From NCBI GenBank assembly GCA_947628615.1, contig CANRAO010000003.1, positions 1 through 64,000 on the forward strand: a DNA stretch of 64,000 bases, given 5' to 3'. A program made the translations under genes and the position numbers. This DNA comes from an uncultured Clostridia bacterium. GTDB lineage: Bacteria; Bacillota; Clostridia; Oscillospirales; Ruminococcaceae. Below, piece by piece: positions 1 to 9,081 of this stretch. Positions within the stretch are counted from its first letter, which is position 1. Every line of letters begins with the position of its first letter. The notes under the pieces are model-generated. The model had not been told where the DNA came from and did no database searches. It saw only the letters and a list, made by a program, of their open reading frames with translations.

Positions 1-992
1 ATAACCATAAGTATAGCAGGAAGACAGCTCTTAGCGTCAGTAAATCCTATAGCTTTACCGCTTATGTATGTTTGAACCGAACTTGCCTGATAATTTATAT
101 TAAATACTGCTGTTATTATTCTTGTAAAGGCAGCGGAGAGAAATACAGCAGGTATTCTTGAAAGTATAAGGTATTTAAGAGGAACTCCCTCAGAAAGAGA
201 CTTCAGCTGAAATAAAACGCAAACTCCTCCGAATGAAATAAATGCCGAGATGATAGGAATCAAATCAGTATTAACATACATATCGACAACGTAGGTTACT
301 TCCAGCAGGGGAAGCACGTCAAATTTAATTAAACTGAAAACATTCAAGCCCTTTAATATTCCGACAATTGACGCAAACATAAGTATCATAGAGCAAATCA
401 TAAACATATTCATTGATGCACTTTTAACAGAGTCAACTATTGACGCCCTTGACTTATTGTTAGATGTTTCTATGATTTTCGGCATTTCAACAGCGTGATT
501 TAAAACTATTGCAATAACACAATTTGATAAGAAGTTTGAAATACAAATAATAAATCCGATTGTCTTTGATGAAAACATAGTAATGCCGACTAATCCTATT
601 ACAAATGAAGGTCCTGAAGCAAAACAATAACATGACATTATCTCTGCTGTGAACTTGCTTATTTTACCCTGTGCGTATAGATTATTAAGCAGTTTAAAGC
701 CTATCGGATAGCCGCATAAATTACCCAGCAGGAATACAAAGAAAAGGTCGCTATCCATTTTAAAAATGTATTTTGATATTAAAGAAAACGGTTTGCAGAT
801 AATTCTATAGCACCCTGATTTTAAAATAAGATCGGAAAACACCATAAACGAAAACAACGACGGAATAATAACAAACAAGCATCTGTTCAGTGCGGAAGAA
901 ATCTCTTTTGAAACCTGAGCAGACATTGCAATTGACAGAATACCAAAAGCAATAATTGAAATATATATTACAGTATTTTTTAATTTTTTCAT
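1..992 (-). CDS. ylbJ: Sporulation integral membrane protein YlbJ (3' end cut off by window)
   Basis: My translation of the complement from an ATG at 992 stays open to the window edge (about 330 residues; the family is about 400). It is very hydrophobic, with repeated membrane spans. A segment near residues 125-140 (CYCFASGPSFVIGLVGITMF) resembles the nucleoside-recognition (Gate) domain that characterises YlbJ. The protein begins MKKLKNTVIYISIIAFGILS, and an AAGGAG ribosome site lies about 10 bases upstream. In Bacillus, ylbJ is under sigma-E in the mother cell and is needed for spore cortex formation and heat resistance. It is divergent from the sporulation gene yqfC, which fits. Its exact transported substrate is unknown. 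Confidence 0.85.
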   Translation of the reverse strand, partial: MKKLKNTVIYISIIAFGILSIAMSAQVSKEISSALNRCLFVIIPSLFSFMVFSDLILKSGCYRIICKPFSLISKYIFKMDSDLFFVFLLGNLCGYPIGFKLLNNLYAQGKISKFTAEIMSCYCFASGPSFVIGLVGITMFSSKTIGFIICISNFLSNCVIAIVLNHAVEMPKIIETSNNKSRASIVDSVKSASMNMFMICSMILMFASIVGILKGLNVFSLIKFDVLPLLEVTYVVDMYVNTDLIPIISAFISFGGVCVLFQLKSLSEGVPLKYLILSRIPAVFLSAAFTRIITAVFNINYQASSVQTYISGKAIGFTDAKSCLPAILMV

Positions 993-1121
993 ATAGTTAA
1001 TGCTCCTTAAGCATTTGGAGTGTACATGTTTTTATGCTAATAAATGTATATGTCAATCAAAATAATAATATAATTAATTAGTTTGATACTTAGTATTTTT
1101 ATAGTAGAACGGAGTGAATCA

Positions 1122-1394
1122 ATGAAGGACTTAAAGCTCAATAATTTTTTAGGCGAGATAACGGGAACAGCGTCCAATATAAATATTTATGGAACGAAAA
1201 AGGTTGTAATAGAGAGCTTCAGAAAAATCTTAGAATGTAACGACGCATTAATTATAATTAAAACCTGCGACAGCAGAATAAGTATCTGGGGAAATGAGCT
1301 GATACTGACATCTTATTCATCTGGATATGCTGAAATAACAGGTAACATTGACAGAATTGAGATAGACGAGAAAAAGAGTAAAACGTCTAAATGA
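1122..1394 (+). CDS. yqfC: Sporulation protein YqfC (YabP/YqfC family)
   Basis: This is a small 90-residue protein without membrane spans. It has the beta-rich pattern of the YabP/YqfC family, with LNNFLGEITG near the start and ISIWGNELILTSYSSGYAEI in the middle. The ATG at 1122 is chosen because GGAGTGA lies about 8 bases upstream; an upstream in-frame ATG at 1083 has no such site and would add residues foreign to the family. In Bacillus, yqfC and yqfD are adjacent and expressed under sigma-E. yqfC is followed directly by yqfD and then phoH, ybeY, dgkA, era, recO, the same order as in Bacillus and many Clostridia. The molecular role is not established. Confidence 0.88.
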   Translation: MKDLKLNNFLGEITGTASNINIYGTKKVVIESFRKILECNDALIIIKTCDSRISIWGNELILTSYSSGYAEITGNIDRIEIDEKKSKTSK

Positions 1395-1412
1395 TTTTTA
1401 GGAGAGAATATA

Positions 1413-2603
1413 GTGGCACTTAATTTTTTGATAGGAAAATCTGAAATCAAAATTAAAAGCGATAATCCTACAGGTCTTGCAAATGAATTTTCAAAGCGTA
1501 ATATTCCGATAAAAAGAATTACTTCAAAAAAAGGCGAAATGAGCGTCTGTGTTTCATTTTTAAGGCTAAATACAATAAAAGAAATATGCAAAAATAAAGA
1601 CTGCGATATAGTTTCAATAAAATCAAAAGGTATATTGCCAAAGCTGTACAGATATAGACTTAGGTACGGAATATTTGCAGGTATAATTATATCGCTGATT
1701 TTAATTTTCATTTGTTCAAATATTGTTCTGAAAATTGAGATCACTGGTGGAAACAGTGAGTTAAATTCTGAAATAATGGCTCTGCTTAAACAGCAGAACA
1801 TTAAAGTAGGCAGATTTATACCCAATATTGATTTTTCAAAAGCTGAAAGCTATATGATGCTTAATTCTAATAATTTTGCATGGATAACCATTAGAAACAG
1901 CGGCGCAAATTTAGTTGTTGACGTTCTTGAAAAAACAAAGGAACCCGAAATGGATAAAATAAGACCTGTTACAAATCTGATTGCAAGTCATAGCGGAGTA
2001 ATAACGGACGTTAATGTGTATATAGGGAAGTTAAGAAAGGTTGTTGGAAATAAAGTTAAAAAGGGCGATGTTCTGGTAGCAGGGAAATACAGAGCGGAGT
2101 CAGTTGATGAAAGCCAAAAAGATAAAGCTAAGCTTATGCTTTTTCATTCTAAAGGCGAAATATATGCAGACTATGATGAAAGCATCACATTTGAACAGAA
2201 ATTTATGGATGAGAAAGAAATAATTATAGACGATGATAAAACCAGAAAATATTTTACTATCTTTGATTTGGAAATTCCTATTTCAATAGGCAAAAAAGTA
2301 ACAGGAAATTATATTCTGAAAGACAGCAGAAAAAATTTTTCTTTTCTTGGCTTTAAGTTACCGATAGGCATATCAAAGAAAATATATGACAAGTATTATT
2401 TTGAAAAAGTTAAGCTGACAAAGAAACAGGCAAAGAGAAAGCTAAAGAGAAAAATTAAACTATATGAAAAAAATTTTTTGAAAGATAAAAAAATCATTAA
2501 CAAAAAAGTTAAGACAAGGGTAACAAAAAAGGGAGTAAAAATGACTGTCAAATATAAATTAAACGGCAATATTGCCGTTGAAAAGGAATTATTGACAAAA
2601 TGA
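1413..2603 (+). CDS. yqfD: Sporulation protein YqfD
   Basis: A 396-residue protein starting at GTG, with GGAGA (1401-1405) just upstream. The N-terminal ~75 residues are soluble, one strong membrane span follows (about residues 84-108, rich in Ile/Leu), and a large presumably extracytoplasmic domain ends in a very Lys-rich tail. This matches the YqfD family, required for efficient sporulation in Bacillus and expressed with yqfC in the mother cell. Position between yqfC and phoH supports the call. No catalytic motif is recognisable, so the biochemical role stays unknown. Downstream, about 180 bases separate it from phoH and contain TATAAT-like boxes (2637-2642 and 2741-2746) that may start the vegetative part of the cluster. 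Confidence 0.9.
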   Translation: MALNFLIGKSEIKIKSDNPTGLANEFSKRNIPIKRITSKKGEMSVCVSFLRLNTIKEICKNKDCDIVSIKSKGILPKLYRYRLRYGIFAGIIISLILIFICSNIVLKIEITGGNSELNSEIMALLKQQNIKVGRFIPNIDFSKAESYMMLNSNNFAWITIRNSGANLVVDVLEKTKEPEMDKIRPVTNLIASHSGVITDVNVYIGKLRKVVGNKVKKGDVLVAGKYRAESVDESQKDKAKLMLFHSKGEIYADYDESITFEQKFMDEKEIIIDDDKTRKYFTIFDLEIPISIGKKVTGNYILKDSRKNFSFLGFKLPIGISKKIYDKYYFEKVKLTKKQAKRKLKRKIKLYEKNFLKDKKIINKKVKTRVTKKGVKMTVKYKLNGNIAVEKELLTK

Positions 2604-2781
2604 ATAAAATTACTTTATTTTTTATAAAAATTATGGTATAATAACTTTAAAAGCAGCGATTTTAAAGTATGTGCTAATTTGGATTTTGTTAAAAAGCATA
2701 AAAACGATGTATTAAATATAAGTCAAGCTCATATTCGTTGTATAATAGGAATTTAAAAGTTTAATCTGGCAGGGTGAATAA

Positions 2782-3783
2782 ATGGTTGAAAAAATTGTAA
2801 ATGTCGATTCAATGGATTCAATTCTAAATATTTTCGGAAGCTTTGATGAGAATGTTAATTTGATTCAAAAACAGTATAATGTAATAATATTAAGCAGGGG
2901 CACTGATATTAAAATAACCGGCGACGAGGAGAATGTTCGCAAAGCAGAGCAGGCGATTGAATCCTTGATACTTCTTGCGAATAAAGGGGATCAGATAAAC
3001 GAACAAAGTATAAGATATGTATTTTCTCTAGTTAAAGAGGGCGCTCAGAAAGAGCTTACCAAATTAAGCGATGACGGAATTTGTGTTACAACTAGCGGTA
3101 AAATAGTCAAGCCGAAAACACTTGGGCAAAAGAGGTATGTTGATGCTATCAATGATAATACAATAGTAATAGGAATAGGTCCTGCCGGAACCGGAAAAAC
3201 ATATCTGGCAGTTGCAATGGCGGTAAAGGCGTTCAGAAATCACGAGGTAAACAAAATAATTCTTACAAGACCTGCAGTTGAGGCAGGGGAGAAGTTAGGA
3301 TTTCTTCCGGGTGATTTGCAGGACAAGGTCGATCCTTATTTAAGACCTCTGTATGATGCACTGTTTGAGATGCTCGGTCCCGACACTTTTGCAAAGCAAC
3401 AAGAGAGAGGCTGCATTGAAGTTGCTCCGCTTGCATATATGAGAGGCAGAACCTTGGATGACGCTTTTATTATTCTTGACGAAGCTCAAAATACAACTCC
3501 GGAGCAGATGAAGATGTTTTTAACACGTCTTGGATTTAACAGTAAGATCGTTATCACGGGAGATATAACTCAGATCGACCTTCCTGACTCTGCAAAATCA
3601 GGACTTATTCAGGCTGCAAAGGTGTTAAAGAATGTTGATGATATTTTTATTACTACCTTTAACGAGAATGACGTTGTAAGACATAGATTAGTACAGGATA
3701 TTATTAAGGCATATGAAAAATTTAATAACGACAAGAAAGGAAATAAAAATAATGGGAAAAACAAAAGTTCTAATAACAAATAA
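2782..3783 (+). CDS. phoH: PhoH-like ATPase (PhoH/YbeZ family)
   Basis: A 333-residue P-loop ATPase. A Walker A motif GPAGTGKT lies at residues 133-140, the Walker B/DEAQ-like IILDEAQN near residue 232, and a conserved ITGDITQIDLP segment follows. An N-terminal KH-like region (residues 1-65) precedes the ATPase core. PhoH/YbeZ proteins bind RNA and are genetically and physically tied to YbeY, whose gene starts inside the 3' end of this one (32-base overlap). They are thought to act with YbeY in rRNA and ribosome quality control. The C-terminal tail is low-complexity (Asn/Lys-rich), and its DNA doubles as the start region of ybeY. Confidence 0.93.
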   Translation: MVEKIVNVDSMDSILNIFGSFDENVNLIQKQYNVIILSRGTDIKITGDEENVRKAEQAIESLILLANKGDQINEQSIRYVFSLVKEGAQKELTKLSDDGICVTTSGKIVKPKTLGQKRYVDAINDNTIVIGIGPAGTGKTYLAVAMAVKAFRNHEVNKIILTRPAVEAGEKLGFLPGDLQDKVDPYLRPLYDALFEMLGPDTFAKQQERGCIEVAPLAYMRGRTLDDAFIILDEAQNTTPEQMKMFLTRLGFNSKIVITGDITQIDLPDSAKSGLIQAAKVLKNVDDIFITTFNENDVVRHRLVQDIIKAYEKFNNDKKGNKNNGKNKSSNNK

Positions 3784-4249
3784 TCAAAAGGACGTAAAAA
3801 TACCGGTAGGAATGAGACTTCTCATCAGAAGAAGCTGTAATGCAGTTTTGGATAATGAAAAATTTACTGACGATGCAGAGGTCAGCGTTACATTTGTAAA
3901 CAATGACGAAATACGTAGACTGAATAATGAATACAGAAACATTGATAAGGTAACCGATGTTTTATCATTTCCTCTTGGTGAAAACGGGGTTTATGATTTT
4001 AACAACGAAACGGGCGCGTATATGCTTGGCGATATTGTAATTTCTATTCAGACAGCTTTAAAGCAGGCTAAACTGTATGGCCACTCACTAGAACGTGAAA
4101 TAGGCTTTCTAACTGTACATTCAATGCTTCATCTATTAGGTTATGATCACGAACAGGGCGGAGTAGAGGCAAGAAATATGCGTGAAACAGAAGAACAGAT
4201 ACTTGATAATCTCGGAATTTCAAGACAAAGCTCTTATATAACTGAATAA
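3752..4249 (+). CDS. ybeY: Endoribonuclease YbeY (rRNA maturation factor)
   Basis: A 165-residue single-domain metalloprotein. The signature HxxxHLLGYDH is complete, with zinc ligands H123, H127 and H133 in HSMLHLLGYDH. The family-typical TDVLSFPL lies near residue 68. The ATG at 3752 is preferred over an upstream in-frame ATG at 3713 because an AAGAAAGGA site precedes it and the extra residues are only shadow-coded phoH tail. YbeY takes part in 16S rRNA 3' end maturation and 70S quality control, and is essential or near-essential in many Firmicutes. Translational coupling with phoH is likely given the overlap; dgkA begins one base after its stop codon. Confidence 0.94.
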   Translation: MGKTKVLITNNQKDVKIPVGMRLLIRRSCNAVLDNEKFTDDAEVSVTFVNNDEIRRLNNEYRNIDKVTDVLSFPLGENGVYDFNNETGAYMLGDIVISIQTALKQAKLYGHSLEREIGFLTVHSMLHLLGYDHEQGGVEARNMRETEEQILDNLGISRQSSYITE

Positions 4250-4250
4250 T

Positions 4251-4721
4251 ATGTTCAAAAGTTTTATAAAAAGCTTTATATATGCCTTTAAAGGAATAAT
4301 TTCGGCAATTTTAAACGAGCGCAATATGAGATTTCATATTGTTGTTACGGCGTATATATTTTGGTTTTCAAGATTTTACGATCTAAGCAGAGTTGAATAT
4401 GCAATCTTATTTTTAGTTATAGCTATGGTCATTGTTTCTGAATTAGTCAACACAGCTGTTGAATCTGCTGTTGATATGACTTCAAAATCTTATAACAAGT
4501 ATGCTGAGATTTCCAAAGACGCAGCAGCGGGTGCAGTTTTGATTTCTGCAATTTGTGCAGCAGCGGTTGGGATTTTGTTTTTTGCCGATCTTAATGTTTT
4601 ATACGAAATTTTTAATTATTTTAAACACAGCTTAATTAAATTTATGATGTTAATTTTATCAGTTGTTTTTAGTATAGCTTTTATATTTTTCTTATTTCCG
4701 GTAAAAAAGAAAAAACAATAG
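4251..4721 (+). CDS. dgkA: Diacylglycerol/undecaprenol kinase family membrane protein
   Basis: A 156-residue integral membrane protein of the DgkA family. The N-terminal amphipathic AFKGI..ERNMRFH segment and the catalytic-region motif SELVNTAVESAVD (about residues 64-76) are intact. Gram-positive DgkA homologues phosphorylate undecaprenol, feeding the lipid carrier pool for wall synthesis, rather than diacylglycerol, so undecaprenol kinase is the more likely activity. It is slightly longer than the roughly 120-residue core: a fourth hydrophobic stretch (about residues 127-149) followed by a KKKKQ tail is added at the C-terminus. It sits between ybeY and era, the standard Firmicutes position. 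Confidence 0.9.
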   Translation: MFKSFIKSFIYAFKGIISAILNERNMRFHIVVTAYIFWFSRFYDLSRVEYAILFLVIAMVIVSELVNTAVESAVDMTSKSYNKYAEISKDAAAGAVLISAICAAAVGILFFADLNVLYEIFNYFKHSLIKFMMLILSVVFSIAFIFFLFPVKKKKQ

Positions 4722-4744
4722 GACAATAACAAGGAGAAATAATA

Positions 4745-5650
4745 ATGGGAAGCAGAACGGCATTTGTTTCAATTGTCGGCAGGGCAAATGTGGGAAAATC
4801 ATCACTGTTAAATAAGATGGTGGGAGAAAAAATTGCGGCTGTCAGCAGTAAGCCTCAAACCACAAGAACAAAGATAACAGGTATTGTTACAAAAGGGGAT
4901 ACTCAATATATTTTTATTGATACCCCGGGTATGCACAAAGCAAAAACAAAACTCTCAGAGTATATGGTTGATAATATCAAAGAAGCTGTTAATGACGTCG
5001 AGACTGCTATTTTAATGGTAGATTGCACAAAGCAGATAGGTGAGAATGAAATTAGCCTTATCAACAGCTTTAAAAATTCAGGCAGAAAAGTTATTCTTGC
5101 AGTTAATAAAATAGATTTACTGAATGACAAAAGTATGCTTATTGAATTATTGGATAGGTATTCAAAATTGTATGATTTTGAAGAAATTATTCCCATCAGC
5201 GTTTTAGAAAATGACGGAATTGATCTGCTTTTTAAAGCAATTGATAAAAACGCTATGAATGAGCCTCATTATTTCCCTGATGACGCTATAACAGATCAGC
5301 CGGAAAAAGTTATAATGGCTGAAATTATAAGGGAAAAAGCATTGCGTAATTTAAGTGATGAAATACCACATGGAATTGCAGTGGCTATTGAAGATGTATC
5401 TGAGCATGATAATCGTAACAATGAGCCTATATTGGATATAAGTGCTGTGATCTATTGTGAAAAGGAGTCTCACAAGGGAATTATTATAGGCAAAAAAGGT
5501 ACAATGCTTCAGAAAATCGGTAAAGAGGCAAGGTATGATCTTGAAAGATTTTTTCAAATTAAGGTAAATCTTCAGTGTTGGGTAAAAGTAAAAGAAGGCT
5601 GGAGAAACAGAGAGGGAATCATCAGAAACTTTGGTTTAACCAATAAATAA
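4745..5650 (+). CDS. era: GTPase Era
   Basis: A 301-residue protein of normal Era length. The GTPase motifs are all visible: G1 GRANVGKSS near residue 12, G2 region KPQTTR, G3 DTPG near residue 60 and G4 NKID near residue 120. A C-terminal KH domain carries the GIIIGKKG motif (about residues 246-253). Era binds the 3' end of 16S rRNA and assists late 30S assembly. The start ATG at 4745 has AAGGAGA about 7 bases upstream. The gene is followed by yqzL and recO as in Bacillus. Confidence 0.97.
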   Translation: MGSRTAFVSIVGRANVGKSSLLNKMVGEKIAAVSSKPQTTRTKITGIVTKGDTQYIFIDTPGMHKAKTKLSEYMVDNIKEAVNDVETAILMVDCTKQIGENEISLINSFKNSGRKVILAVNKIDLLNDKSMLIELLDRYSKLYDFEEIIPISVLENDGIDLLFKAIDKNAMNEPHYFPDDAITDQPEKVIMAEIIREKALRNLSDEIPHGIAVAIEDVSEHDNRNNEPILDISAVIYCEKESHKGIIIGKKGTMLQKIGKEARYDLERFFQIKVNLQCWVKVKEGWRNREGIIRNFGLTNK

Positions 5651-5731
5651 CATTAGAATGAATTACCTCTCATAATCATCTCAAAGTTGATAACTATAAT
5701 AATATAAAACAAATTCAAGGTAGGTATTATT

Positions 5732-5878
5732 ATGGACAAGCTATGGGATACATTTTGTAAAACGGGAAAAATTTCAGATTATTTGAATTATAATAAATCG
5801 AAGGCGAATCGTGAAGGGGATAAATTAAATGCTGCTGACAACAATGGGAGTAGTGATAGGGGAGAGAACTTACAGTGA
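5732..5878 (+). CDS. yqzL: YqzL-like small protein
   Basis: A 48-codon reading frame in the era-recO gap, with an AAGG-TAGG purine-rich site upstream. The first ~16 residues (MDKLWDTFCKTGKISDYL) match the small YqzL family pattern of an aromatic-containing helix followed by KTG and a Tyr/Leu pair. Bacillus yqzL occupies exactly this position between era and recO. The C-terminal 16 codons overlap the start of recO by 50 bases and are low-complexity, so the conserved part is only the N-terminal half. No function is known for the family. The call rests on position plus the short N-terminal similarity. Confidence 0.65.
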   Translation: MDKLWDTFCKTGKISDYLNYNKSKANREGDKLNAADNNGSSDRGENLQ

Positions 5879-6584
5879 AAATGATAAATTTATCGACGTT
5901 TTTACCAAAGACTACGGAATAATAGAAATCACTGTAAAAGGCGGCAGAAAATTAACTTCTAAAAATTCAGCGTCCACTGCACTGTTTGCATATTCAAAAT
6001 TCTGTGTCAGCAATAGGGGAGATAGATATTACTTAAACAGTTCGGAAATTCAGTACTCATTCTATAACCTTAGACTGGATATAAAAAAACTTGCTCTGGC
6101 GTCTTACTTTGCAGAGCTTTTGAAATATACGGTATTATCATATGATTCAGACGAGTCATATGAAATTATTTTAAAACTATTTCTTAATACGTTATACTAT
6201 TTAGAAAAAAATACACATAATATAATGCTGCTTAAATCTATATTTGAATTCAGATTATTGTCTGAAATAGGACTTATCCCTAATCTTATCGGCTGCAGTA
6301 TATGCAATGTGTATTCACATCCAAAAATGTATTTTGATATTCAGGCAGGAAAACTCTATTGCGGTGATTGCTTTTTAAATAATGATGGTTACAACATTGT
6401 TGCAGTAAACGAGAGTACGCTATCAGCATTGAGGCATATTTCTTTAGCAGATTTGAATATTTTGTTTAACATAAAGGTCTCAGACAGACTTTTAGCAGAG
6501 CTTAATAAAATTACTGACAAATACGTTATTATTCATATAAACAGAAAATTCAAAACTCTTGATTATTTTGAAAGTATTTCTTAA
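5829..6584 (+). CDS. recO: DNA repair protein RecO
   Basis: A 251-residue protein of typical RecO length. The N-terminal OB-fold begins MLLTTMGVVIGERTYSEND, matching the usual family start, so the ATG at 5829 is preferred to the internal Met at residue 6. A GAAGGGG ribosome site sits about 10 bases upstream inside yqzL. A four-cysteine zinc-type cluster (CSIC and CGDC) lies near residues 157-182, as in Firmicutes RecO. RecO loads RecA onto SSB-coated single-stranded DNA with RecR. Overlap with yqzL and immediate proximity to mutS2 indicate one transcript. Confidence 0.93.
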   Translation: MLLTTMGVVIGERTYSENDKFIDVFTKDYGIIEITVKGGRKLTSKNSASTALFAYSKFCVSNRGDRYYLNSSEIQYSFYNLRLDIKKLALASYFAELLKYTVLSYDSDESYEIILKLFLNTLYYLEKNTHNIMLLKSIFEFRLLSEIGLIPNLIGCSICNVYSHPKMYFDIQAGKLYCGDCFLNNDGYNIVAVNESTLSALRHISLADLNILFNIKVSDRLLAELNKITDKYVIIHINRKFKTLDYFESIS

Positions 6585-6603
6585 AGACATAAGGAGATTA
6601 ACA

Positions 6604-8997
6604 TTGAAAGAATTAAACAAGGACTTTGTAACTCTTGAATTACATAAAATATTAGAGCTATTATCAAATGAATGCTCAAGCGATATATCAAAAAGTCTTG
6701 CACTAGATACAAGACCAGAATTTGATATTGTAACTGTAAAAAGAGAAGTTGATAAAACAGATACTGCATTCAATCTTTCTGTCAGATTCGGAACGCCGAT
6801 ATTCCACAAAATTTCAGATATAACTGACAGTATAAAATTAGCGGATTCCGGTTCATCTTTATCGCTTAAAGAATTATTAAAAGTAAAAGACGTACTTATT
6901 CAATCTCACGAGCTTATTTCTTACAGAAATCAATTCACAGATGAGGAAACTTCACTTGATTATCTGTTTGATAGTATTTTCCCTAATGAATATCTTGAAA
7001 GAAAGCTTCAGTCAACAATTGTTAATGAGGAAGAAATAGCAGACGATGCAAGTCCTGAATTAGTCAGAATAAGAAAAAAAATAAATCAGTCAAGCATAAA
7101 AATCAGAGAAAATTTAGAGAAAATGATACACTCTAAATCCACGCAAAAATTCCTTCAGGAAGCTATAATTACCGTTCGTGACGGACGTTTTGTTTTACCT
7201 GTTAAAACAGAAAACAAAAGCGATGTACCGGGACTTATTCACGCGACCTCAGGAAGCGGTTCTACAATATTTGTCGAACCTATAAGCGTAGTTGAAGCAA
7301 ATAATGATATTCAGATTCTTTTAGGCGAAGAAAAGGACGAGATCAACAGAATTATTTCACAGCTTTCATCTCTTTGCGCTGAATTTAAAGAACAGTTTGA
7401 ATCAAATATTAACGCAATCAAGCAATTGGATTTATACTTTTCAAAAGCAAATCTTGGTGCAAAGATGAATGCTATAACTCCCAAAATTACTGACAGCGGA
7501 GAAATTATTCTAAAAAAAGCAAAACATCCGCTAATAGATAAAAACAAAGTAGTGCCTATAGATTTTTGCTTGGGAAATGAAAATCAGGCAGTAGTTATAA
7601 CCGGTCCTAATACCGGAGGAAAAACTGTAATATTAAAAACAGTTGGTTTGCTTACGCTTATGACAATGTGCGGGCTTTTGATCCCTGTTTCGGACGGAAG
7701 TGTTATATCTATCTTTAACAAAATCCTGGTTGATATAGGAGACAGTCAATCAATAGAACAGAGTCTTTCAACATTCTCTTCACATATGAATAAGGTTATT
7801 GAGATCATTAAAATTGCTGATGATAGATCTCTTGTTCTGCTTGACGAGCTTGGCTCGGGAACCGACCCTGTTGAAGGCGCCGCACTGGCGGTTTCTATAA
7901 TAAACAAACTGAAGGAAAACGGGGCAGAAATTGTTACAACAACTCACTATCAGGAACTAAAAATGTACGCTTTGGAAACGGACGGAATTATAAATGCGTC
8001 CTGTGAATTTGATACAAAAACGCTCCAGCCGACATATAAGCTTATTTTCGGAACTCCCGGGAAATCGAACGCTTTTGAAATTGCGTTAAAGCTGGGAATG
8101 GACAAGGACATAATAGAAACTTCAAAAAAGTTTATAAACAGTGAAAATAGGCAGTTAGAAAGCATTCTAGAAAAGCTTGAAAATGAAAGGCAGAGATATG
8201 AGAAAAATAGAATTTCTGTTGAAAATCTAAAAAATGAAGTAAGCAGTTTAAAAAAAGAACTAGAAAACGAACGTACAGCGTTTGAGGAGAACAAGCAAAA
8301 AATTCTCGACAGAGCAACCCGTGAGGCAAACGCTATAGTTACCAGAGTTACAAGGCAATCTGACGCCCTTATTGACGAGCTTGATACGATAAGAAAGCAG
8401 AAAAATAAGGACGATTTTGAAAAGAGAGCAATTGAAGCTAAACATCGTGCAAAAAGAACTTTGAACAGATTGTATAAAAAAGCAAATCCAGTTAATGGTA
8501 AAACTGACAATGAATATAAACTTCCAAGACCTCTAAAAAAAGGCGACAGTGTAATTATTACTGACACAAACGGAAAGGGAATAGTGGTATCACTACCTGA
8601 CAGCAATGGATTTTGCTACATTCAGGCAGGGATAATGAAAACTAAAATACACATATCTAAACTTCGATTAAACGAGGAAAATATCACTTTGAACAATAAG
8701 AAAATTTCCAGCAAGGTTTCTACAAAGAATGTTCAGTCAGTTGCAGAAAGAAGCGCCTCAATGGAATTGGACATAAGAGGATATACTGTTGATGAGGGAA
8801 TATATGAAGTTGACAATTTTATTGACAATGCAATTATGTCGCATATAAATGTTATAACTATAATTCACGGTAAAGGAACAGGTGCTTTAAAAAGTGCCGT
8901 GAGAGAGCATTTAAGGCATCATAAGCAGGTAAAATCCTGCCGTCGCGGCGTTTACGGTGAAGGTGAAGACGGAGTTACTGTTGCAGAACTGAAATAG
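6604..8997 (+). CDS. mutS2: Endonuclease MutS2 / ribosome-rescue MutS2
   Basis: A 797-residue protein. The MutS-type ATPase has Walker A GPNTGGKT, LLDELGSGTDP and TTHYQELK. A long charged coiled coil (about residues 505-625) follows, then a C-terminal Smr domain (LDIRGYTVDEG and IHGKGTGAL, residues ~720-797). MutS2 lacks the mismatch-reading domain of MutS. It suppresses recombination and, in Bacillus, senses collided ribosomes. The start is taken as TTG at 6604 because AAGGAG (6591-6596) lies 7 bases before it and the protein then begins with the family-typical N-terminus; an ATG at 6559 lies inside recO and has no ribosome site. A terminator follows immediately. Confidence 0.94.
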   Translation: MKELNKDFVTLELHKILELLSNECSSDISKSLALDTRPEFDIVTVKREVDKTDTAFNLSVRFGTPIFHKISDITDSIKLADSGSSLSLKELLKVKDVLIQSHELISYRNQFTDEETSLDYLFDSIFPNEYLERKLQSTIVNEEEIADDASPELVRIRKKINQSSIKIRENLEKMIHSKSTQKFLQEAIITVRDGRFVLPVKTENKSDVPGLIHATSGSGSTIFVEPISVVEANNDIQILLGEEKDEINRIISQLSSLCAEFKEQFESNINAIKQLDLYFSKANLGAKMNAITPKITDSGEIILKKAKHPLIDKNKVVPIDFCLGNENQAVVITGPNTGGKTVILKTVGLLTLMTMCGLLIPVSDGSVISIFNKILVDIGDSQSIEQSLSTFSSHMNKVIEIIKIADDRSLVLLDELGSGTDPVEGAALAVSIINKLKENGAEIVTTTHYQELKMYALETDGIINASCEFDTKTLQPTYKLIFGTPGKSNAFEIALKLGMDKDIIETSKKFINSENRQLESILEKLENERQRYEKNRISVENLKNEVSSLKKELENERTAFEENKQKILDRATREANAIVTRVTRQSDALIDELDTIRKQKNKDDFEKRAIEAKHRAKRTLNRLYKKANPVNGKTDNEYKLPRPLKKGDSVIITDTNGKGIVVSLPDSNGFCYIQAGIMKTKIHISKLRLNEENITLNNKKISSKVSTKNVQSVAERSASMELDIRGYTVDEGIYEVDNFIDNAIMSHINVITIIHGKGTGALKSAVREHLRHHKQVKSCRRGVYGEGEDGVTVAELK

Positions 8998-9032
8998 CAG
9001 CTTATAAATTTTATTTTATAGGCTGTTTTTTT
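8998..9032 (+). terminator. Intrinsic terminator of the yqfC-mutS2 cluster
   Basis: CAGCTTATAA (8998-9007) pairs with TTATAGGCTG (9016-9025) with one G-U pair, followed by seven T residues (9026-9032). It starts at the mutS2 stop codon, so it ends the plus-strand cluster before the separate xerC promoter. Confidence 0.85.
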
Positions 9033-9043
9033 AATTTTTGGTG

Positions 9044-9072
9044 TTGACAAACGCAAGGGAATAGTGTATAAT
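9044..9072 (+). promoter_or_regulatory. Sigma-A type promoter of xerC
   Basis: TTGACA (9044-9049) and TATAAT (9067-9072) are both perfect consensus boxes separated by 17 bases. Transcription would start near 9079, a few bases before the 13-bp inverted repeat at 9082-9113. Confidence 0.85.
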
Positions 9073-9081
9073 CAATATAGA

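Noticed and set aside
1013-1121. Search for sigma-E boxes between ylbJ and yqfC
   Set aside because: Sigma-E control is expected from known biology, but no convincing ATA..CATACAAT pair could be read, so no promoter is listed.
7950-8606. A 218-codon minus-strand frame inside mutS2
   Set aside because: Ser/Phe/Leu-rich antisense of the mutS2 coiled coil, with no ribosome site; a shadow of the real gene.
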